A stretch of DNA of 5,690 nt, taken from assembly GCA_016929985.1 (NCBI GenBank), contig JAFGIH010000326.1, positions 1 through 5,690 of the forward strand, given 5' to 3'. The DNA comes from Thermoleophilia bacterium (GTDB lineage Bacteria; Actinomycetota; Thermoleophilia; RBG-16-64-13). Position numbers and translations under genes: made by a program. Under the pieces are notes generated by a model. The model worked only from the letters and a program-made list of their open reading frames with translations, had not been told where the DNA came from and did not search any database. How positions within the stretch are numbered: the first letter of the stretch is position 1; each line of letters starts with the position of its first letter. Positions 1 through 4,824 of this stretch are shown here, piece by piece.

Positions 1-2817
1 GCGATAGACCCCGCCTCCCACGACGCTTGGGTCGGCACGCGCCGGCTCAGCCTGACCGGCCGCGAGTTCGAGTTGCTCCATCATCTGGCGGAGCATGCGG
101 GATGGGTGTTCTCCCGAGAGCAACTGATCCAGCAGGTGTGGGGCTACGAGTATGTGGGTGACACACGTCTCGTCTCCGTGCACATGAGCAATATCCGCAA
201 GAAGCTTGGCACGACCCCCACCCAGCCCGAGTTCATCGAGAACGTCCGCGGCGTCGGCTACAGGCTGGTCAAGCCCGGCCGGGCGCCCGGACTCGCTCCT
301 CTCAGTGGAGAGGCGCGGAAGGCCGGTGCCACGTCGCAGGGAGCGGGGCTGATCGGACGGGAGGCCGAACTCCGGAACCTTGTCGAGGCGTTCGAGGCCG
401 CCGCCGACAGTCATGGCTCTTTCGTCCTTCTGACAGGAGACGCTGGAATAGGAAAGACCAGTCTCGCGGGTGCTCTTGCGGATACGGCAGCGGAGCGGGG
501 CGCCCTGGTCTGCTCTGCTCACTGCCATGAGGTGGCCGCATCGACTTCCTACCGGCCCTGGGCTCAGATACTCCGGGGGCTCCTCGGGGCGCTGTCCGCC
601 GACGATCTACGCCGGTTTCTCGGCCCGGGGGCGTCCAGATTGGCGGCGTTGGTCCCCGAGGTGGGAAGGTGCGTCGACGGAGACTCCGGTGACGATGCCG
701 GCCCTCCGCTGTTCGACGCCATCTCCGGTCTGCTGGGGCGGATCGCCGCGGAACGGGTCGTGGTGCTGGTGTTCGAGGATCTCGAGTGGTGCGACCCCGA
801 CAGTCTCCCGGTCTTCCAGATCCTCCTCGATGAGGTGGGCAGACTACGATTGTTCGTCGTGATCACCATGGAGGATACCGAGAAAGTGCGGCATCGGTTG
901 CTCCGTGACACCCTAGCGGTCTTTGCCCAGGGCGGCGCCAGGCGGATGCATCTCCAGGGACTGACGAGCCAGGAGACAGAGGAGCTTGTAGCAAACGTAG
1001 CCGGGGAGAAGCTCCCTCGTTCCGTCAGCGAAGCCATCTACAACCAGTCCGAGGGGAATCCCCTTTTTGCCGGTGAGCTGGCCAGACTCCTTGTGACCGA
1101 CGAGGAACTGGCCCACGGACTACGCACGATCCCTGGGAATCTGCCTCTTTCACCTCAGATCCGGGACATCGTGGAGAGGAGAGTGGCGCGCGTAAGCCCC
1201 GAGTGCAGGACTCTGCTCGAGGCGGCCGCCGTGGCCGGCCGGACCTTCTCCGTGCGTCTGCTGCAGACCGTCACCGGGTCGGACATGGATTCGCTCTTGG
1301 CATCGCTGGACGAAGCCCTGCAAGGCCGGCTCATCGAGGGTGACGGAGATCCGGGTCGCTTCCGCTTCGCTCATCCGCTTATCAGACAGGTGCTTGCGGA
1401 CGACCTCGGAGGGGTCCGCAGACTGGCTCTTCACTCCAAGATGGCCAACGCACTGGAAGACTCCGGCGAATCTGAGGAGCGCATCCCCGAGATCGCCTAT
1501 CACTACGCGCAGTCCGCCGCTCTTGGTGATGCAGCGAAGGCTCTCGACTACGCGCGCAGGGCGGGGGAGTCCGCCATGGCACAATGGGGCTTCGAAGACG
1601 CGGCGGGGCAATTCGGCCGGGCGGTAGACCTCCTGCCGTTGGTCGATCTCGACGGCGAGTCACGGCGGGAGACCGCGATAGGTTTGCGCGAGAGCGCGGG
1701 CGATGCGCTCCTTCTGGGCGCCCATCCGCTCGAGGCCGTCGCCTCCTACCAGCAGGCTCTTCTCCTGCTGCCGGCGGGCTCGGAGCGGGTCAAGGCCCGG
1801 ATGCATCGAAAGACAGGCAATGCCTGGCAGGCCGACCAGCGACCCGACGCGGCGCTGGAGTGTTTCGATGTCGCCGAGCATGCTCTGTCCACTCCACCTG
1901 AGAAGCGAGACTCGGGCACATGGCAGGAGTGGATCGAGATCCAACTGGGTAGGATGGACGCCTTCTACTTCAAGGCCGATCTCCCTCGCCTGGCTGCCGC
2001 CGTCGAAGTCACGGAGGGCGCCGTCTTGCGATCCGGGACCAAGGAGCAACAGACCAGGCTGGCGGCGCTCCGCCTCTCGCTCTCCTTCCGGCTGGAACGG
2101 TATGTGATCTCGCCCGACACGGTTGAGGAGGCCCGCGAGCAGTGGCTGCAGAGCCAGGAGGGCGGGAGTCGGCGTCAGAGGTGCAACGCAGAATTCGTCC
2201 TGGCCTTCGCTCTGCTCTGGAACGGCCGGGTGGCTGAAGCCGGGTCGCACCTCTTGTCGTGCGAGGAGGCGGCGCAGAGCCTGCACGACCGCCGCCTGCA
2301 GGTGCTTGCTTCTACATACCTGGCGGTCGCCGCGCGGGTGAAAGGCGACGTGAAGGAGACCGAGGACTGGGCCTTGATCAGCATCGAACGCGCAGCCGCC
2401 ACTCATCTGCCTGGCTACGTCGCCACGGCCAAAGCCGACCTGGCCTGGGTCGCACTGCGGCGGGGCGATAGCGTGCAGGCGGAGCGCCTCGCACGCGAGG
2501 CGCTCGCCCTTTGGGAAACCCCCTTCGCCTACCCGTTCGAGTGGCTCGCTCGTTGGCCGCTCGTGGCCGTCTTGCTGGAGCGCGACGATCTACCGGCGGC
2601 CATGGAGCAGGCGGAGGCCCTGCTGCTCGATCATCAGCAGCCTCCACCCCCGCCGTTGGCCTCGTCGTTGGCTCTCGCAGCAGAAGCGTGGCAGATAGGC
2701 GATGCGGGAGAGGCGAAGAGCCGGCTGGTCGGCGCGCTCGCCGCAGGCCGAGACGGTTGGGACGTGGCGGGGGCTGCCGCCGCGTCAGATGTTTCGGGAA
2801 TCGTAGGCCCAGTGTAG
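1..2817 (+). CDS. OmpR-type winged-helix / AAA (STAND-like) ATPase / TPR-like transcriptional regulator, 5'-truncated by the window edge
   Basis: Probable cytoplasmic transcriptional regulator. The frame is open from base 1, so the gene starts upstream; 938 residues are visible. Visible residues 1 to about 92 form most of an OmpR/PhoB-type winged helix: LTGREFELLHHLAEHAG, SREQLIQQVWG, the recognition-helix region VSVHMSNIRKKLG, and the wing ending GVGYRLV. A linker leads to a P-loop ATPase with Walker A GDAGIGKT (residues 146-153) and Walker B-like VVVLVFEDLEWCDPD (253-267). A GNPLFAGELARLL motif is typical of MalT/LuxR-like and cyclase-associated STAND ATPases. From about residue 495 to the end the protein is Ala/Leu-rich and helical, resembling degenerate TPRs (AYHYAQSAALGDAAKAL; FEDAAGQFGRAVDLLP), with a five-proline run encoded at 2641-2655. 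By family analogy, the ATPase/TPR part would sense a ligand or partner and control DNA binding. A TTG at 73 lies inside the winged helix and is not the start. A receiver domain further upstream cannot be excluded. No BTAD domain is evident, which distinguishes it from AfsR/SARP proteins. Confidence 0.88.
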   Translation, partial: AIDPASHDAWVGTRRLSLTGREFELLHHLAEHAGWVFSREQLIQQVWGYEYVGDTRLVSVHMSNIRKKLGTTPTQPEFIENVRGVGYRLVKPGRAPGLAPLSGEARKAGATSQGAGLIGREAELRNLVEAFEAAADSHGSFVLLTGDAGIGKTSLAGALADTAAERGALVCSAHCHEVAASTSYRPWAQILRGLLGALSADDLRRFLGPGASRLAALVPEVGRCVDGDSGDDAGPPLFDAISGLLGRIAAERVVVLVFEDLEWCDPDSLPVFQILLDEVGRLRLFVVITMEDTEKVRHRLLRDTLAVFAQGGARRMHLQGLTSQETEELVANVAGEKLPRSVSEAIYNQSEGNPLFAGELARLLVTDEELAHGLRTIPGNLPLSPQIRDIVERRVARVSPECRTLLEAAAVAGRTFSVRLLQTVTGSDMDSLLASLDEALQGRLIEGDGDPGRFRFAHPLIRQVLADDLGGVRRLALHSKMANALEDSGESEERIPEIAYHYAQSAALGDAAKALDYARRAGESAMAQWGFEDAAGQFGRAVDLLPLVDLDGESRRETAIGLRESAGDALLLGAHPLEAVASYQQALLLLPAGSERVKARMHRKTGNAWQADQRPDAALECFDVAEHALSTPPEKRDSGTWQEWIEIQLGRMDAFYFKADLPRLAAAVEVTEGAVLRSGTKEQQTRLAALRLSLSFRLERYVISPDTVEEAREQWLQSQEGGSRRQRCNAEFVLAFALLWNGRVAEAGSHLLSCEEAAQSLHDRRLQVLASTYLAVAARVKGDVKETEDWALISIERAAATHLPGYVATAKADLAWVALRRGDSVQAERLAREALALWETPFAYPFEWLARWPLVAVLLERDDLPAAMEQAEALLLDHQQPPPPPLASSLALAAEAWQIGDAGEAKSRLVGALAAGRDGWDVAGAAAASDVSGIVGPV

Positions 2818-3309
2818 AAGGGCTTGGCGCTGCTTCTGGCGGCAGCTCAGGTCGCTCGGGTGGCAGTTCCTGCGGATCTGGGCTACGTGCCTACGCATGG
2901 CCTTCCACCGGCCTATCTGCCGCGCATCTTCGTCAGGCATCCGTCTACCCAGGTAGTAACGGCAGTACCACTGGAACCAGCCCCGCGGGTCGTCGGGATG
3001 TATCCATCCTCGCTTGACCCACTCAGAGAGGGGCAGGGATGCGTCCACTCCGAAATAGTTGAGGGCCGGGTCCTTCTTCTCCGGCGAGAGCTTCGCCTTC
3101 ACGAACCACTCGGCAGGGAACTCGTCACGGCAATCGGTCATGTACTTGCCGCCGAACACCCCCAGCGCGAGCATCTCTCGCGGTGTCAACTCCGGCGTGA
3201 ACTCCTCGTCGAAGCCGCGGCCCGTGGGAGCCGTCAATACGTAACGGTAGTCCCGCTGCATCTTGTCGTTCACCACGACCTCGCGCATCTCCGTGCCGGT
3301 CACGCTCAT
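2785..3309 (-). CDS. Conserved-looking protein of unknown function, 174 aa
   Basis: I cannot assign a function. The product is soluble, with no signal peptide or membrane segment. It is rich in Trp, Tyr and Arg and has strongly patterned motifs that look conserved: LTPREMLALGVFGGKYMTDC (41-60), EFPAEWF (63-69), GWIHPDDPRGWFQWYCRYYL (101-120), GRRMPDEDARQIGRW (121-135) and LLHWAYDSRNI (164-174). I recall similar uncharacterised proteins in diverse bacteria and some eukaryotes, but cannot confirm this here. Four cysteines are present (C60, C116, C149, C156), and the C149-H150 to C156 spacing in a basic C-terminal segment could be metal-binding or merely structural. The ATG at 3309 follows the DegV stop by 5 nt, and an AGGG about 9 nt upstream could serve as ribosome binding site. 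In-frame ATGs at codons 8 and 17 are alternative starts. It is the last gene of the operon. Its final codons overlap the convergent regulator gene by 33 bp. Confidence 0.85.
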   Translation of the reverse strand: MSVTGTEMREVVVNDKMQRDYRYVLTAPTGRGFDEEFTPELTPREMLALGVFGGKYMTDCRDEFPAEWFVKAKLSPEKKDPALNYFGVDASLPLSEWVKRGWIHPDDPRGWFQWYCRYYLGRRMPDEDARQIGRWKAMRRHVAQIRRNCHPSDLSCRQKQRQALLHWAYDSRNI

Positions 3310-3314
3310 CAGGC

Positions 3315-4196
3315 TCAGCCCTGCCCGTCACCCGGCGTTGTGTCGGGCGCGGTGCGGCGCTGCACGGCCACCGCTATCGTTCCAAGCCCGACGTGCGTGG
3401 TGATGACCGCGCCGGCTTCCAGCACCGGGATATCCAGGTCGCCAAAAGAAGTGCGGAGACGATCGCGGAGGTACAGCGCGTCGTCGTGGCCGTCGGCGTG
3501 GGCGATGGCGATCCGCACGGCGCCGTCAGGCGCGTAGCGCACGACCCGCTCGGCGACGGCACGTATCGCCCTCGCAAAGCCGATGCGCGCGCCATCGGTA
3601 TGGGCGCCCCCCTCGTCGTCGAAGATGATGAGGGGCTTGAGATCGGTCATCTTGGCGAGGCGCGCGGCGTGCGCGCTCACCCGGCCACCCTTGACGGCGA
3701 CCTCCAGAGACTGAAGGGTGCCGTACACGCGGGTGTCACGCGCGACGGCTCTGGCCGCCGCCGCCACTCCTGCCAGGTCCTCGCCGGCCGCGATCGCCTC
3801 TCCCGCGGCCTGCACCACCAAGCCGACGCCCATGGAGACCTTCTGCGAATCGATAACCAGCACCCGAGCGGGATCGACCGTCTCGGCGGCAAGCGTGGCC
3901 GACTGCACCGCGCCGGAGAGGCGCGCCGATATGTGGATGGAGACCACCGCGTCATGGTGCTCCAGCAGGTTCGAATAGACGTTGGCGAACTCACCCACGC
4001 TCGGTTGTGAAGACTGTGCCTCCTGACCGGCCTCCCGGAAGAGCTTGTAGAAGCCTCTGGGGTCCAAGTCCACCCGGTCCAGGTAGCTGACTCCCCCCAC
4101 CTGGACGTGGAGCGGCACCATGGCAGTGACGTATTTCTGCCGGGCATCCTCGGACAGGTCGCACGTCGAATCGATCACGAGGGCGATATCAGGCAT
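3315..4196 (-). CDS. DegV family protein (FakB-like fatty-acid-binding protein)
   Basis: DegV/FakB proteins bind a fatty acid in a cleft between two domains. In firmicutes they present it to the kinase FakA for phosphorylation. The family signatures appear in order (numbered from the GTG at 4205): VIDSTCDL (10-17), SSQPSVGEF (65-73), SIHISARLSGAVQSA (89-103), VIDSQKVSMGVGLVV (117-131), KGGRVS (172-177), LKPLI (189-193), and the C-terminal EAGAVITTHVGLGT (263-276). Length (293-296 residues) is normal for the family. I prefer the ATG at 4196 (MPDIALVIDST) because AGGGAG lies about 10 nt upstream and the N-terminus matches the family. The GTG at 4205 gives a 4-bp GTGA overlap with the redoxin stop, but its Shine-Dalgarno spacing would be only 1 nt. 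No FakA-like kinase is in the window. The tight coupling implies co-translation with the selenoredoxin. The lipid ligand is unknown. Confidence 0.93.
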   Translation of the reverse strand: MPDIALVIDSTCDLSEDARQKYVTAMVPLHVQVGGVSYLDRVDLDPRGFYKLFREAGQEAQSSQPSVGEFANVYSNLLEHHDAVVSIHISARLSGAVQSATLAAETVDPARVLVIDSQKVSMGVGLVVQAAGEAIAAGEDLAGVAAAARAVARDTRVYGTLQSLEVAVKGGRVSAHAARLAKMTDLKPLIIFDDEGGAHTDGARIGFARAIRAVAERVVRYAPDGAVRIAIAHADGHDDALYLRDRLRTSFGDLDIPVLEAGAVITTHVGLGTIAVAVQRRTAPDTTPGDGQG

Positions 4197-4201
4197 GGGC
4201 G

Positions 4202-4675
4202 TCACGCTCCCTGGTCGAGCCCGGCGATGAGGCCGAGTATCTCATCGTTGGGCGGGATGTCTGACATGTCATGGCCGTAGTGGACGAACCGGGCTACGCC
4301 TGACTTGTCCACCAGCACCTGCGCCGGCATGCGTCCCAGCTTGAACAGCTTGATCTCCTGTCCGTAGAGCTTGAGTACACCGTGTTCGGGGTCGGGTAGA
4401 CCGACGAAGGGTAGCTCGTTCTCTTGCCAGTACTTGGTGAACGCCGCGGCGTCTTCCGGACCGACCACCACGACGATCGTCTCTGACTCTTGGAACAGGG
4501 GATAGTCGAGGCGCAACTGCGCCATGTGCGCGCGGCAGAACGGTCACATGAAGCCCCGATTGAATACCAGAAGCACGTTGGCCGAGCCTCTGTGGTCGCT
4601 CAGCCGGAATGTCGCGCCGGTGAAGTCGGCCAGTTCGAATTCGGGAGCCTGTGCCTCGATGTCGACCTTCGGCAC
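4202..4675 (-). CDS. Putative selenocysteine-containing redoxin (AhpC/TSA or peroxiredoxin-like), UPFC active site, UGA read through
   Basis: Predicted cytoplasmic thioredoxin-fold oxidoreductase of 157 residues including Sec. The N-terminal part reads VPKVDIEAQAPEFELADFTG, the usual peroxiredoxin-like opening (APxFxLxD), then FRLSD, then the strand NVLLVFNRGFM leading to in-frame UGA (residue 44) and PFCRAHMAQLRLDY. The UGA replaces the first Cys of a CxxC motif, giving U44-P-F-C47. No other Cys exists in the protein. Downstream, VVVVGPEDAAAFTKYW, LPFVGLPDP, LGRMPAQVLVDKSG (with the cis-Pro-type MPA) and FVHYGHDMSDIPPNDEIL complete the fold without frameshift. The GTG at 4675 has AAGGAGG with 6-nt spacing. 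A SECIS-like hairpin follows the UGA. It is the first gene of the operon with degV. Substrate (peroxide or disulfide) is unknown. Alternatives are a true nonsense mutation or a sequencing error (TGC to TGA). The intact frame, the position at the redox residue and the hairpin favour Sec. The Sec machinery (selA, selB, selC, selD) is not in this window. Confidence 0.82.
4510..4523 (-). promoter_or_regulatory. Candidate bacterial SECIS hairpin inside the redoxin coding sequence
   Basis: The minus-strand RNA GGCGC-AGUU-GCGCC forms a perfect 5-bp GC stem with a four-base apical loop (the sequence is a 14-nt inverted repeat). The loop has G at its second position followed by U. That G lies 26 nt after the UGA. 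This fits what is known of bacterial SECIS elements: a short upper stem, a G among the first two loop bases, and about 16-37 nt from the Sec codon, bound by SelB. The stem does not clearly extend downward. A competing weaker fold (CUGC pairing with GCAG, 4538 to 4517) overlaps it. It also encodes part of MAQLR, so chance in a GC-rich gene is possible. Confidence 0.62.
4544..4546 (-). other. In-frame UGA, predicted selenocysteine codon
   Basis: The minus strand reads TTC ATG TGA CCG TTC TGC CGC. The TGA is codon 44 of the redoxin frame that starts at 4675. It occupies the first position of the CxxC redox motif, the usual place for Sec in thioredoxin-fold selenoproteins. The frame continues from it to the stop at 4202. 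Confidence 0.78.
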
Positions 4676-4680
4676 GTTCG

Positions 4681-4688
4681 CCCTCCTT
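4681..4688 (-). promoter_or_regulatory. Ribosome binding site deciding the selenoredoxin GTG start
   Basis: AAGGAGGG on the minus strand, with GGAGG 6 nt before the GTG at 4675. This near-perfect Shine-Dalgarno fixes translation start well upstream of the UGA and shows that the N-terminal half is a real translated region. An ATG at 4694 lies upstream of this site, is out of frame, and has no comparable site. Confidence 0.8.
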
Positions 4689-4707
4689 GTTCATAAGAGA
4701 CGCCGAA

Positions 4708-4722
4708 ATAGGTATTACCTAT
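4708..4722. promoter_or_regulatory. Perfect 7-1-7 palindrome, probable operator in the divergent intergenic region
   Basis: ATAGGTA-T-TACCTAT is a perfect inverted repeat in an AT-rich patch of otherwise GC-rich DNA. A nested overlapping repeat (GGTAT-TACCT-ATACC) spans 4711-4725. It lies 32 nt upstream of the selenoredoxin GTG, where the minus-strand -10 region would be expected, and about 100 nt upstream of the solute-binding protein start. A dimeric repressor or activator controlling the selenoredoxin operon is the simplest reading. I cannot assign the regulator family, and no dedicated regulator is adjacent. Confidence 0.5.
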
Positions 4723-4748
4723 ACCTGGCTTCCCACAAACCCCAGCGC

Positions 4749-4754
4749 TACACT
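4749..4754 (+). promoter_or_regulatory. Weak candidate -10 element for the solute-binding protein gene
   Basis: TACACT fits the loose TAnnnT pattern of housekeeping -10 boxes in high-GC actinobacteria and would give a leader of roughly 65 nt before the ATG at 4825. No convincing -35 box lies 16-18 nt upstream, so this is tentative. A CTTCATGAAG palindrome (4753-4762) overlaps it. Confidence 0.22.
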
Positions 4755-4810
4755 TCATGAAGGGGGGAACGGGAAGATAGCCCCGTGGACCGATTCCGCG
4801 GAGCATGTCC

Positions 4811-4818
4811 AGAGGAGG
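4811..4818 (+). promoter_or_regulatory. Ribosome binding site of the solute-binding protein
   Basis: AGAGGAGG with GGAGG at 4814-4818, 6 nt before the ATG at 4825. It selects that ATG over the in-frame GTG at 4819, which directly abuts the site, and over the GTG at 4891 next to the Tat motif. Confidence 0.75.
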
Positions 4819-4824
4819 GTGTGG

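Noticed and set aside
73..75. TTG as the start of the large regulator
   Set aside because: The frame is open back to base 1, and the winged-helix motif (LSLTGREFELL) spans this codon, so the true start lies upstream of the window.
1660..2406. Minus-strand 248-codon open frame antisense to the regulator's helical region
   Set aside because: A consequence of few stop codons in GC-rich DNA. No motifs or plausible start signal, and the plus-strand frame is clearly coding.
2800..2840. Search for a Rho-independent terminator between the convergent genes
   Set aside because: No GC stem with a following U-run on either strand, and the coding regions overlap here.
2824..3537. Plus-strand 237-codon open frame antisense to the unknown gene and DegV
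   Set aside because: It crosses two genes well supported on the minus strand and shows no domain or ribosome binding site.
4202..4525. A 107-residue redoxin starting at the ATG at 4525
   Set aside because: This ATG is an internal Met (in HMAQLR) with no good Shine-Dalgarno, and the fragment would lack the N-terminal strands and active site. The frame upstream of the UGA encodes the missing half and has a strong start.
4269..4694. Minus-strand 141-codon frame starting at the ATG at 4694
   Set aside because: Out of frame with the redoxin, Arg/Gly-rich composition typical of a GC-rich shadow frame, and no recognisable motifs. The strong Shine-Dalgarno lies inside it and belongs to the GTG at 4675.
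4787..4810. Possible leader hairpin (GGAC...GTCC enclosing TCCGCGGA)
   Set aside because: Only four outer base pairs with mismatched flanks. It does not match a riboswitch class I know and is likely chance in GC-rich sequence.
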